From the NCBI GenBank assembly GCA_902524245.1, contig CABZCN010000001.1, forward strand, positions 496,001 to 560,000: 64,000 nucleotides of DNA, read 5' to 3'. The notes under the pieces are model-generated. The model was not told where the DNA came from, searched no databases, and was given only the letters and a program-made list of their open reading frames with translations. The translations under genes and the position numbers were made by a program. This stretch comes from an uncultured Alphaproteobacteria bacterium (lineage in GTDB: Bacteria > Pseudomonadota > Alphaproteobacteria > HIMB59). This document shows, piece after piece, positions 47,301 to 53,913 of this stretch. Within the stretch, counting starts at the first letter, position 1. Each line of letters begins with the position of its first letter.

Positions 47301-50300
47301 AACTTTATCAGTTAGTCAAATTAGAAAAGACGGAGGCTCTGACTCATCAGTTTCCTCAGGTAGCTCTTATGACAGCAGTGGAACTTCTGTCACCGGTACT
47401 TATGGAACATTAACAATTGGTGCAGACGGTTCTTATACATATGTTGCTGATCAAGCTGCAGCTGATGCCTTAGATTTAAATGATAGTGTTGATGATGTTT
47501 TTACTTATACACTTACGGATGGAACAACTTCCACTACTGCCAATATCACTATTACGGTTAAAGGCATTAACGATGATCCTGTGGCAGTTAATGATACTGA
47601 TAGTGTTAGCGAAGGGGGGACAGTTACAAAGACAGGTTCTCAGGACGATGTTCTAAGTGATGATACTGATGCAGATGAAGATGCTACTTTAACAGTTACT
47701 GCAATTCAACCAAGTGGGGGTTCTTCTTCAAATGTTTCCTCTGGAAGTACATATCAAAGCAGCGGTACTTCAGTAACAGGAACTTACGGTACTCTTACGA
47801 TTGGTGCAGATGGATCTTATACATACACAGCAGATCAATCTGCTGCTGATGCTCTTGACGACACAGAGACAGCAACAGATACATTTACTTATACAGTCAC
47901 CGATGAAAATGGTGCTACGGCAACTGCTACTATAACAATTACAGTAAACGGCTCTAATGATGCGCCTGTCGCAAGAAACGATACGGGCACTGTTGAAGAA
48001 GACGCCACTTTGACAGTTAGTGATGGAGATAATGCTAATGCTGTAAGTGCAGCCACATACGTTGATGCATTTGACATCAGCTCTCAAGAATTTAACCCTC
48101 AAGGATTTACATTTAGCAATGATGGAACAAAAATGTTTCTTACTGGTAATAATGGTGATGATGTTAACGAGTACACCCTAACGACAGGATTTGATGTCTC
48201 CACCGCCTCATTCGTTGACAGTTTTGACATCAGCTCTCAAGAATTGGGTCCTCGTGATCTTGCTTTTAGTGCTGATGGAACCAAAATGTTTGTTGTGGGG
48301 GTAATAGGCGATGATGTAAATGAATATACATTATCAACAGCTTTTGACGTATCCACCTCCTCTTTTGTTGACAGTTTTGACATTAGCTCACAAGAGAACT
48401 CACCAACAGGCTTAGCGTTCAATAATGATGGAACTAAAATGTTTATTGCCGGTAATGGAGGAGACGATATTAATGAATACACTCTTACAACTGGGTTTGA
48501 TGTATCAACAGCCTCCTTTGTAGATAGTTTTGATGTGTCTTCTCAAGACACTGCCCCTAACGGACTAACATTTAATAGCGATGGAACAAAAATGTATGTT
48601 GTTGGAAATCAAGGAAATGACATTAACGAGTATGATCTGACATTAGGATTTGATGTTTCCACTGCTTCTTTTGTTGGGGCTTTAGATGTGAGCTCACAAG
48701 ATAGTGCCCCGAAGGCTATAAGCTTTAGCCATGATGGTACTAAATTATTTGTTTTAGGGACGACAAACAAATCAGTATTTGAGTACACATTAACAACACC
48801 TTTTAGTTTAATTAATGTTGACGCCGAGCATTCAGGTGATGTCATTGATACAAGCAATACAAGTTCTTATGACACTGACGTTGATGTAGAGACTTTAACA
48901 GTAACAGCTGTGAGAACAGGAAGTTCTGAGGGATCGGGTACTGCTGGCACTGTGGGCTCTGCTCTAACTGGGACGTACGGTCAGCTAACACTGAACGCTA
49001 ATGGTTCTTACACTTATGTTGCAAATCAATCTGCTGCAGATGACCTAGATGCAGGCGACATCGTTTATGATTACTTTAACTATACAGTTAGTGATGGTGA
49101 TGCAACAGACATAGCGGTTATTACGATTACAGTGGTTGGCGTGAATGATACTCCAGTCGCTGTAGACGACACAGATAGTGTTAACGAAGATGCAACTGTT
49201 ACGAAAACAGGTTCACAAGATGACGCTCTTTACGATGACACCGACGCGGATGACTCAGACTCTTTGACAGTCACAGCAATCGCACCTAGTAGTGGATCTA
49301 CATCCACAGTCTCTGAGGGCAGCACTTATGCAAGTGGAGGCACAACAGTAACAGGAACTTACGGTACTTTGACTATCGGTGCTGATGGTTCTTATACATA
49401 CACTGCTGATCAATCTGCAGCCGATGACTTAGACTTAAATGATACAGCAACAGATGTTTTCACTTACACAGTTTCTGATGGTGCAAATACCACTACCGCA
49501 ACTATTACGATTACAGTTACGGGTATTAATGATGACCCAGTTGCTCAAAACGATGTGGGTGTGATTTTAGAGGATAGCACTTTAACTGTCGCAAATAGCG
49601 CAAATGCTAATGTTTCAGGCTCTTATGACGCTACAGGAGAACACTCAGGTGATGTAATCGATACTAGCTCAAGCTCTCACACAGATAGCGATCCTGATGA
49701 CTCTGCTACTTTAACCGTTACTCAAATTAAAAAAGATGGGGGGTCTAACTCTGCAGTCTCCTCTGGCAGCTCTTATGATAGTAGTGGAACTTCTGTTACG
49801 GGCACTTATGGTACACTAACAATCGGTGCAGATGGCTCTTACTCCTATGCAGCCGATCAATCTGCAGCTGATGATTTGGATAAAGATGATCAAGTCACTG
49901 ATGTTTTCACTTACACTCTTTCAGATGGTACAGAGACCACGACAGCAAATATTACAATTACCGTAATTGGTATTAATGATACTCCAACTGCAGTAAATGA
50001 CACTGACAGTGTGACTGAAGATGAAAGAGTCACTAAGACGGCAGTTCAAGATGATGTGTTAAAGGATGACTCTGATGTAGATGACTCTGCAATTTTAACT
50101 GTCTCCAATATTTCTCATACTAATGGCAATAGCGGAACGGTTTCCTCTTCAACAACTCATCTCACGGGTACAACTATTGTAGGTACTTACGGTACTCTTA
50201 CTATTGGATCCAACGGTTCTTATACTTATATAGCTGACCAAGATGCAGCTGATAGTATTGCGAGTGGTTCTAGTGAAACTGATGTATTCACATACACAGT

Positions 50301-51885
50301 GACTGATGAAAACGGCGCTACAGCGACAGCTACACTAACAATCACAGTTAACGGATCAGATAACGAGGTTGTTGGTGTGAATGATACAGGCGCAGTTGAT
50401 GCAGGAAGCACTCTTTCTGTGACCCCTGATAGTGCGGGTTTGCTCTCAAATGACACGGATAACGGTGTAGCCGCTCTTAGTGTTGGCGAGGCATCTGTAA
50501 CGGAGATACGAACAGGAAGAGAAAACAGAAGTGGTACCAGTGGCACTGTTGGATCAACTCTGACTGGTACATATGGTACTTTAACTCTAAATTCAGACGG
50601 TACTTATACATATGTTGCAAATACTGATGCTGCCAAAGCAATAGCACCAGCTGACACAAAAATAGACTATTTTACATACACTATTAGTGATGGAACAAGT
50701 ACCGATACAGCTCAACTTGCAATTACTGTGACTGGTATCAATGAAGCACCTACTTCCACAGCGCCTCCAACAATTCGTGCTGTTGAGAACCAGCCAATAA
50801 AGTTTCAGACAAAAATCTTTTTTGATGACCCAGACCCAAAGAACAATACTTATGGACAGCTTACATACTCTGTTTCTGGCTTGCCATCTGGTCTGACAAT
50901 AAACGACAACGGAAGAATTAATGGAAAATTGAAAGAGGGAACTTACACATTTACAGTTACAGCGACTGATGGTGGTAATCTTTCAACCTCGCAAACATTT
51001 ACTATTGTTGTAGGAAAACCTCCACTTAAGGGTGAGCCACCACCACCACCCGTCGTTCTTAATAAGAAAACTATTGAAACTGCAATTGCTAATAAAATAG
51101 TTACTTTTGAAACACCGAAGACAGACAATAGAGTTAATGATTTGGAAGTTAGAAGCTCTCTCGCATCTATAGTGAAGGAGTACACATTTAATGGTGGAAT
51201 GAAAGTGATTGATGTTGCAGTTGAGGATCTGAATATCGATCAAAGTGGTAGACCAGGAGTCAATGAAAATACAATTTTAGGTTTTGCTATTGGAGACGAT
51301 TATAGATTAAACGTAAAACAATACACAGGCACATTAGAAGATGGTTCTGAACTACCCAACTGGATACGTGTTGATCCTGCAACAGGTCAGACAATTGTTC
51401 AGTTTCCTGAGAGCGTATATTCAGTTGATGTAAAAGTTATTGCAATTGACACTGATAATACAACTAGAGAAATTAACGTTACCCTTGATAAAAACTCTGT
51501 TAGCCGAGACACTGCATTAAAAAGAGACTTAGAGCCTTTTATTGATCGAAGCGCCGCTTTAAAAACAGAAGTTACAGTAGATGAGAAAGGCCAAATAATA
51601 TTGGAGTCAAATGATGGATCTAGAGATGACGTACTTAATCCAAATGACTCAAGCAATGATGATAATCAAATAGGAGACCCAAATAATCAATCCAACCTAG
51701 AAAATGCTCCTGTTATACCTGAAATTATTGAGGAAACGCCTGCTCAAGACAATCTAGCTTTAGATAACCAAAACCCTGAACTAGAGGAAAAAGTTGTAAA
51801 GTTTGCTTCTCTTCAAGATCAAATCGATTTAGAATTTGATGAACATGAAAATTATGGTGATAAAATCCTTAAAGTATCTGGTTAA
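38338..51885 (+). CDS. Giant LEPR/DUF4347/VCBS-repeat surface protein with propeller-like inserts
   Basis: A 4515-residue protein and the largest gene in the window. It starts with TTG behind a GAGGA box. No Sec signal is seen. Instead 'LLEPRIMFDGAA' (about 15-26) is the N-terminal tag of large exported adhesin-like proteins. DUF4347 follows (about 66-215; 'HIIGHASAG', 'LLFYGCNLA'). After a linker come 19 VCBS/cadherin-like repeats by my count (about 445-4135), each with the 'GTYGTLTIGADGSYTY' strand pair. Four contain a five-unit propeller-like insert. An Ig/cadherin-like domain, a 'PPPPP' hinge, a last 'LPNWIRVDPATGQ' domain and an acidic tail end the protein. I see no RTX nonapeptides. It is probably a surface adhesin or filament exported by the neighbouring HlyD/M50/TolC genes. 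Composition is richer in GC than its surroundings. Confidence 0.9.
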   Translation: MGKDNKNYPQLHIQLLEPRIMFDGAAVYTASEALDMLGDQQSLQVDEKNLSSDLNPIIENSKSRKEIVFIDSGVDNYQTIVDAIDSSKSIYLIDSNENGFDKMQNVLQGQSDVDAVHIIGHASAGQVVLGNSILNADTINSFSNTLQSIGNSLTPDGDLLFYGCNLAQGEQGKLLIQQIGNITQADIAASDDVTGKDGDWLLEVEKGIIEAKSLEVNHYDSNLVSLAGVSSSSGFVVESGTDLRAGQNAANTASNASDHTDGYKPYVVALERENLTTGSFDFYKQSITGTGFDESNSGVDNNNSPDITSNTTTVTASTSNPLNVYYIMATESTGRSTVRSITFDGEIVGVWFNMENIIEYSSVDKDGATYHTINQHGNGNKNAFSTEGLKTNWGTNITITSKPVVSGQSYKSDWFGVDTDSNTLYVGFNNNAKHGDIIRVFAKSGNNAPVAVDDTDSVNEDATVTKTSSQNDALNDDSDADGDTITVTQIKPSGGSNSAVSSGSSYNSSGTTVTGTYGQLTIGADGSYTYIANQAAADALDEGTGGNASDTVTDVFVYTISDGNGGTDTANITITITGVNDTPTAVNDFGAVTEDLTITITNDESGNLSGSYDTHDEHSGDILSNDTDPDASPTHTVTAVRIGSVAGSGTAGTVGSALTGTYGQLTLNANGSYSYTANQDAADALDVGDTVSDYFNYTMDDEHDDTSTAVIRIYILGANDTPVARDDQGLISEGSTLTVSNGDNANESGGTYDSTGEHTGDVIDTSLAGSQDTDADASASLVVSAIRTGRESAAAATFVDSKSVQSGITGGIAFNTDGTKMFVANVANDDVDEYTLSTGFDVSTASYDSNFSVASQDGGPNGIAFNTDGTKMFIAGKQTDSIYEYTLSTGFDVSTASYDSSFSIASQEGSVTDLAFNTDGTKMFIVGTDDDTVDEYNLSTGFDVSTASYVDGFSVQSQETVPTGLEFSADGKRMFITGNNGDDVTEYKLTTAFDVSTASHVGQFDVSSQETQASSIAFNAEGTKMFVLGFNGEDVNEYNLTSAFRVANDTGSVGSALIGAYGTLTMSSDGSYTYAANSSIEGLDSGESVYDYFTYTVDDQLNDNSTDTAELKITVLGAANTKPVARDDVGVILENGTLTVNDGDNANETSDSGTTYNATGEHSGDVINTSSTTHYDTDADGDTLIVTEVRTGNTEDAGTAGTIGSALTGTYGQLTLNANGSYTYVANQTAADELDDGDIVYDYFNYTVDDQTGATNDEDHGLITITVIGINDAPTAQDDEGVIAEGSTLTVANSANANVSGSYDATGEHSGDVIDTSSSSHTDSDADASASLSITHIKLSGGSNSTVASSSSYNSNGTQIVGTYGTLTIGADGSYTYAATTAAADALDTGEEGTDTFVYTLSDGTDIATANLTIKVLGDNDAPVARDDSGTIVEDGTLTVSDGAGNSTIAGASYVDSINLYILSGYSGGYPQDIKFNNDGTKMFVVGDSTDDIREYHLTTGFDISTASYDSLFSVASQDTNPRGLAFNNDGTKMFVAGWSNQRVFEYHLTTGFDISTASYDSNLSISSNAGGSNGLAFNSDGTKMFVNAANSSDEVVEYTLSTGFDVSTASYDSSFVTQSQDTSPQGLAFSNDGKKMFVAGDTGDDINEYTLSTGFDVSTASFVGSFDVSSQGTTPTGITFNNDGTKMFITDRSGSLGTHSVDEYTLTTPFSLVDVSGEHTGDVIDSSNTSTRDTDVDIETLTVTAVRLGSSEGSGTAGTVGSALTGTYGQLTLNSNGSYTYVANQTAADNLDAGDVATDTFNYTVSDGTATDTAVITITVIGINDAPSAQNDVGVIVEDGTLTVTNGSNATLTGDSYDATGENSGDLIDTSSSSHTDSDLDTSASLSITQIKKDGGSNSAVAVGSSYNSSGTQVTGTYGTLTIGADGSYTYAATADAADPLDVGESDTDVFVYTLSDGTATTTATLTITILGANDAPVARDDTGTINEGDTLTVSNDDNPSIVAGASFVDSFDSSSQEGTPTGLAFNNDGTKMFVVGFSSDSVNEYTLSTAFDVSTSSFVDAFTTSSQDGRATGIAFNNDGTKMFLTGFDGDDVNEYTLSTGFDVSTASFVDSFSVSSQEDSPSDLAFNSDGTKMFVVGVTGDDINEYTLSTGFDVSTASYDSNFSVASQDTEPTGLTFSTDGKKMFVIGNSGNDVNEYTLSTGFDVSTASFVDAFDVSGQEGNPRAIAFNNDGTKMFILGNGGNDVNEYTLTSPFSLVNISGEHSGDVIDTNSTTNYDTDVDVETLTVTAVRKGSSEGAGDAGTVGSALTGTYGQLTLNSNGSYTYVANQAAAEALDAGDVATDSFNYTVSDGTDTDTAVITITVIGVNDAPTAQDDVGVINEDAEFSVLDGANKNETGGSFNASGEHSGDVINTTSASHVDSDADASASLTITSIKKTGGSESAVAIGSSYNSNGTQVTGTYGTLTIGANGSYNYSANLDAADGIADGESVTDVFVYTLSDGTATTTANITITILGANDNPTAQNDEGVINEGSTLTVENSDNANVSGSYDASGEHSGDVINTTSSSHKDSDPDTSNTLSITHIKLSGGSNSTVASGSSYNSSGTAVTGTYGTLTIGADGSYKYVANSNISGLGDGQSVTDTFVYTIKDNANATTTANIVIKVLGLDTEGSGNNNPVATNNTNSVDEDATISVTDGSTGVTGDVLTNDTDADGDTLTVSAIQNSSGTSGTLGSGLTGTYGTLTINADGSYSYVADQSAADDLDSGDQVTDVFTYTVSDGNGGQDTATITITITGVNDAPVAVDDTDAVLEDATITKTGAQDDVLNDDSDADDSASLSVFDISHSNGNTGSVSSGSTYNSSSTQIVGTYGTLNIGADGSYTYTADQSAADDLDAGDVVTDVFTYTLTDGTTSDNQTATLTITVTGINDTPVAQDDVGVIAEDSTLTVTNGANANVSGSYDATGEHSGDVIDTSSSSHEDSDADDSATLSVSQIRKDGGSDSSVSSGSSYDSSGTSVTGTYGTLTIGADGSYTYVADQAAADALDLNDSVDDVFTYTLTDGTTSTTANITITVKGINDDPVAVNDTDSVSEGGTVTKTGSQDDVLSDDTDADEDATLTVTAIQPSGGSSSNVSSGSTYQSSGTSVTGTYGTLTIGADGSYTYTADQSAADALDDTETATDTFTYTVTDENGATATATITITVNGSNDAPVARNDTGTVEEDATLTVSDGDNANAVSAATYVDAFDISSQEFNPQGFTFSNDGTKMFLTGNNGDDVNEYTLTTGFDVSTASFVDSFDISSQELGPRDLAFSADGTKMFVVGVIGDDVNEYTLSTAFDVSTSSFVDSFDISSQENSPTGLAFNNDGTKMFIAGNGGDDINEYTLTTGFDVSTASFVDSFDVSSQDTAPNGLTFNSDGTKMYVVGNQGNDINEYDLTLGFDVSTASFVGALDVSSQDSAPKAISFSHDGTKLFVLGTTNKSVFEYTLTTPFSLINVDAEHSGDVIDTSNTSSYDTDVDVETLTVTAVRTGSSEGSGTAGTVGSALTGTYGQLTLNANGSYTYVANQSAADDLDAGDIVYDYFNYTVSDGDATDIAVITITVVGVNDTPVAVDDTDSVNEDATVTKTGSQDDALYDDTDADDSDSLTVTAIAPSSGSTSTVSEGSTYASGGTTVTGTYGTLTIGADGSYTYTADQSAADDLDLNDTATDVFTYTVSDGANTTTATITITVTGINDDPVAQNDVGVILEDSTLTVANSANANVSGSYDATGEHSGDVIDTSSSSHTDSDPDDSATLTVTQIKKDGGSNSAVSSGSSYDSSGTSVTGTYGTLTIGADGSYSYAADQSAADDLDKDDQVTDVFTYTLSDGTETTTANITITVIGINDTPTAVNDTDSVTEDERVTKTAVQDDVLKDDSDVDDSAILTVSNISHTNGNSGTVSSSTTHLTGTTIVGTYGTLTIGSNGSYTYIADQDAADSIASGSSETDVFTYTVTDENGATATATLTITVNGSDNEVVGVNDTGAVDAGSTLSVTPDSAGLLSNDTDNGVAALSVGEASVTEIRTGRENRSGTSGTVGSTLTGTYGTLTLNSDGTYTYVANTDAAKAIAPADTKIDYFTYTISDGTSTDTAQLAITVTGINEAPTSTAPPTIRAVENQPIKFQTKIFFDDPDPKNNTYGQLTYSVSGLPSGLTINDNGRINGKLKEGTYTFTVTATDGGNLSTSQTFTIVVGKPPLKGEPPPPPVVLNKKTIETAIANKIVTFETPKTDNRVNDLEVRSSLASIVKEYTFNGGMKVIDVAVEDLNIDQSGRPGVNENTILGFAIGDDYRLNVKQYTGTLEDGSELPNWIRVDPATGQTIVQFPESVYSVDVKVIAIDTDNTTREINVTLDKNSVSRDTALKRDLEPFIDRSAALKTEVTVDEKGQIILESNDGSRDDVLNPNDSSNDDNQIGDPNNQSNLENAPVIPEIIEETPAQDNLALDNQNPELEEKVVKFASLQDQIDLEFDEHENYGDKILKVSG
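40725..41480 (+). repeat. Propeller-like insert 1 (5 units)
   Basis: Five ~43-residue units of the form 'GIAFNTDGTKMFVxGxxxDxVxEYTLSTGFDVSTASYDSNFxVxSQ'. It sits after 'VVSAIRTGRES' and before 'TGSVGSALIGAYGTL', i.e. later in its VCBS repeat than inserts 2-4. Each unit looks like a four-stranded blade, so five would suit a five-bladed propeller. Confidence 0.7.
42690..43480 (+). repeat. Propeller-like insert 2 (5 units)
   Basis: Five units with 'FNNDGTKMFVVG' and 'EYHLTTGFDISTASYDS' variants. It is placed between 'TLTVSDGAGN' and 'VSGEHTGDVIDSSN' of its VCBS repeat. One unit has a 4-residue longer loop ('SGSLGTHSVDEYTL'). Confidence 0.7.
44356..45120 (+). repeat. Propeller-like insert 3 (5 units)
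   Basis: Five units ('FNNDGTKMFVVGFSSDSVNEYTLSTAFDVSTSSFVDAF' type) at the same point of the VCBS repeat as insert 2, between 'TLTVSNDDN' and 'ISGEHSGDVIDTN'. Confidence 0.7.
48052..48825 (+). repeat. Propeller-like insert 4 (5 units)
   Basis: Five units ('FSNDGTKMFLTGNNGDDVNEYTLTTGFDVSTASFVDSFDISSQE' type) between 'TLTVSDGDNAN' and 'VDAEHSGDVIDTSN', the same point as inserts 2 and 3. Units 1-3 are very alike, which suggests recent duplication. Confidence 0.7.
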
Positions 51886-52582
51886 GACTGCTGTCTTAAT
51901 TGTTTTGATGCTCTCCTATGCTAACGCTGAGGTAAGAGAGTCAAGAGCATTAGTCGTAGCCTCGCAAGAAGCTATTCTTTCTAGTGAACTTGCTGCTCGA
52001 ATAGAAAACATTGCTGTAAAAGAAATGCAAAGATTTAAAAAAGGGGATTTATTAATTCAGTTTGATTGTAGTTTATATGAAGCTCAAAAGGATGTAGTTA
52101 GCGCGAATGCTAATAGTGCTTTAATAAAACTTAAAAGTGATGAACAAATGTTACAAATGAGATCAATCGGTAAATATGAATTAGAATTATCTATATCAGA
52201 ATATGAAAAAGCAAAATCAGAACTACGCATTGCTGAATTAAATGTTGAGAGGTGTCAGATTAAAGCACCTTTTGATGGAGCGGTGGAAGAAGTTGTGGTT
52301 AACACATTTGAAACAATTCAGCCTCAAGTAGAATTAATGAAAATCATCCAAACAGAAGTTTTAGAATTAGAAATGGTAGTTTCAAGCGAATGGATTTCTT
52401 GGTTAAAAATAGGACATCCCATAAAAGTTTATATTGATGAAATTCAAAAAGAATTTAATGCCACCATTAGTGGTATCGGTGCAAACGTAGATGCAGTTAG
52501 TCAAACTATACAACTCAAAGGCACCATCACTGACACCAGCCCTGCCCTTCTTCCAGGAATGAGTGGTCGCGTTGTATTTTGA
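51836..52582 (+). CDS. Small periplasmic HlyD/RND-type adaptor
   Basis: A 248-residue membrane-fusion protein. The tracked start (TTG) overlaps the end of the giant gene by 50 nt; ATG codons at 51845 or 51854 also fit. There is a signal peptide ('LVKTAVLIVLMLSYANA'). The two half-lipoyl segments ('LSSELAARIENIAVKEMQRFKKGDLLIQFD' and 'CQIKAPFDGAVEEVVVNTFETIQP') bracket a short coiled-coil hairpin (about 75-125). A beta-barrel and the C-terminal 'LLPGMSGRVVF' follow. It is probably the periplasmic link between the inner-membrane parts and the TolC-like duct. Its stop overlaps the next TTG start (TTGA). Confidence 0.85.
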   Translation: MMNMKIMVIKSLKYLVKTAVLIVLMLSYANAEVRESRALVVASQEAILSSELAARIENIAVKEMQRFKKGDLLIQFDCSLYEAQKDVVSANANSALIKLKSDEQMLQMRSIGKYELELSISEYEKAKSELRIAELNVERCQIKAPFDGAVEEVVVNTFETIQPQVELMKIIQTEVLELEMVVSSEWISWLKIGHPIKVYIDEIQKEFNATISGIGANVDAVSQTIQLKGTITDTSPALLPGMSGRVVF

Positions 52583-53913
52583 GTGAAGACCAATTAAATC
52601 GATTATCCAGAATTTTTTCTTTTGAGAAAAAGTTACGCGATGCTCAATCTTTTGTTGAAATAAGGTACACAGTCACCAATGAACTTAGAAGTATTGCCCC
52701 ATTTATGTATGCTTTTTTTGGGTCTTGGACAAAACCAAATAGCTTTAAAATTGAGGCAATTTCTGATGTTGCGGTAGTTGAACAAACATCTGCAACTACC
52801 ACACTCGCTCAAAAAATCATTCGACAAAAATTACAAGAGGGTTCTCCAGAGACCCATCCCTTTTCTTTAAGTAAAGAAGCTTTAGTTCCTGCTAAAGGGG
52901 AAAGCCCTCTACCTGATCAATTTTTATGGGCCCCATGCTTTTCAACACAAAAAGGACCACAGGCTGTTTTATTATTAGTAAGAGACGAAAGCTGGACGGA
53001 ACAAGAAATCGAATATATCCGACATTTAAGTAATTCCGTTGGACATGCAATGGGATCACTCAAAGAGAATAACTTTTTTGAAAGTGCCGCTAAATTAATT
53101 CGCAAAACATGGTTTCAATTTTTAGTTATTGCCGGAATAGTTGCAAGTATGTTTTATCCTGTGTCTATGTCAACAATTGGACAGGCTGAAATAGCTCCTA
53201 AAGAACCAAATATTATTAATGCACCAATAGATGGAGTTATTAAAGAGGTATATGTTGAAAATAATGATGAAGTGAATTTAGAAACTCCACTATTGGATTT
53301 TGAAAAAACTCAACTACAAAACGACTATGATCTAGCCTTTCAAGAATTACAGGTAATCGAAACTGAGTTACTTCAAGCCAGACAATCTTCGTTCCAAAGC
53401 AAAGAGGATAAGGCTTTAGTCAGTCAGCTCGAAAGCAAAATAAAACTAGCACAAGAAACCCTCAATTATCAAAAAATACTATTAGACAGGTCAACTATTT
53501 ACTCTCCTGCTGAGGGCGTTGCTGTTTTACAAGATAAATCGTTGCTCATAGGCAAGCCCTACAATATTGGTGAAAACATTATGGTTGTTGCTAATCCCTC
53601 ATTAGTGGAAGTTAATATTTTCATGCCAGTAAAAGACTCCATTACAATTAAAAAAAATGCCAATATAAATGTTTTTTTGGACTCTGATCCTATGAATGTT
53701 ATCAAGGCCAAAGTCACAAAATTTTCATATGAGCCAGAAATTGTAACTCAAAACCTTCTTGCTTACCGGGTTACCGCGGAGTTAATTGATAATGATGTTC
53801 CTCCTAGAATAGGGCTTAGAGGCACTGCAAAGATATTTGGTGAGGAAGTAAAATTATTTTTCTTCTTATTTCGAAAGCCTATTATTTTTCTCAGACAGAC
53901 ACTTGGCTTATAA
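52579..53913 (+). CDS. GAF-HlyD fusion membrane adaptor
   Basis: A 444-residue protein. The N-terminal cytoplasmic part (about 15-165) resembles a GAF-like sensory domain ('FVEIRYTVTNELRSI', 'PCFSTQKGPQAVLLLVRDESWTEQEIEYIRHLSNSVGHAM'). One membrane segment follows (about 178-195). The rest is HlyD-like: 'NIINAPIDGVIKEVYVENNDEVNLETPLLDFEKTQL', a coiled-coil hairpin, then 'DRSTIYSPAEGVAVLQDKSLLIGKPYNIGENIMVVA'. The arrangement would let a cytoplasmic ligand or the cargo influence the periplasmic adaptor. It starts with TTG in the previous stop and is followed at once by the M50 gene (TAA-ATG). Confidence 0.82.
   Translation: MSEDQLNRLSRIFSFEKKLRDAQSFVEIRYTVTNELRSIAPFMYAFFGSWTKPNSFKIEAISDVAVVEQTSATTTLAQKIIRQKLQEGSPETHPFSLSKEALVPAKGESPLPDQFLWAPCFSTQKGPQAVLLLVRDESWTEQEIEYIRHLSNSVGHAMGSLKENNFFESAAKLIRKTWFQFLVIAGIVASMFYPVSMSTIGQAEIAPKEPNIINAPIDGVIKEVYVENNDEVNLETPLLDFEKTQLQNDYDLAFQELQVIETELLQARQSSFQSKEDKALVSQLESKIKLAQETLNYQKILLDRSTIYSPAEGVAVLQDKSLLIGKPYNIGENIMVVANPSLVEVNIFMPVKDSITIKKNANINVFLDSDPMNVIKAKVTKFSYEPEIVTQNLLAYRVTAELIDNDVPPRIGLRGTAKIFGEEVKLFFFLFRKPIIFLRQTLGL

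Larger units (their letters stand above)
39670..50745 (+). repeat. Array of 19 VCBS/cadherin-like coding repeats
   Basis: Each unit is about 100-170 residues, beginning 'NDAPVAxDD', with a central 'GEHSGDVIDTSSSSHxDSD', the 'SxxxGTYGTLTIGADGSYTY' hairpin, 'QSAADDLDxGDxxTDxFTYTxSDG' and 'TATITITVxGxND'. The 19 were counted by their GSYTY-type hairpins. Sub-types alternate ('YGQLTLNxNG' versus 'YGTLTIGADG'), pointing to growth by duplication of multi-repeat blocks. Confidence 0.85.

Noticed and set aside
38338-51885. Dense direct repeats that could suggest a CRISPR array or satellite DNA
   Set aside because: They are in one open frame of 4515 codons, differ mostly at synonymous sites and encode VCBS and propeller-like units. 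There is no repeat-spacer regularity.
51836-51885. Frameshift fusing the giant protein to the HlyD-like protein
   Set aside because: The 50-nt overlap is an ordinary gene overlap. The downstream frame has its own signal peptide and nearby ATG starts, so two separate proteins are more likely.
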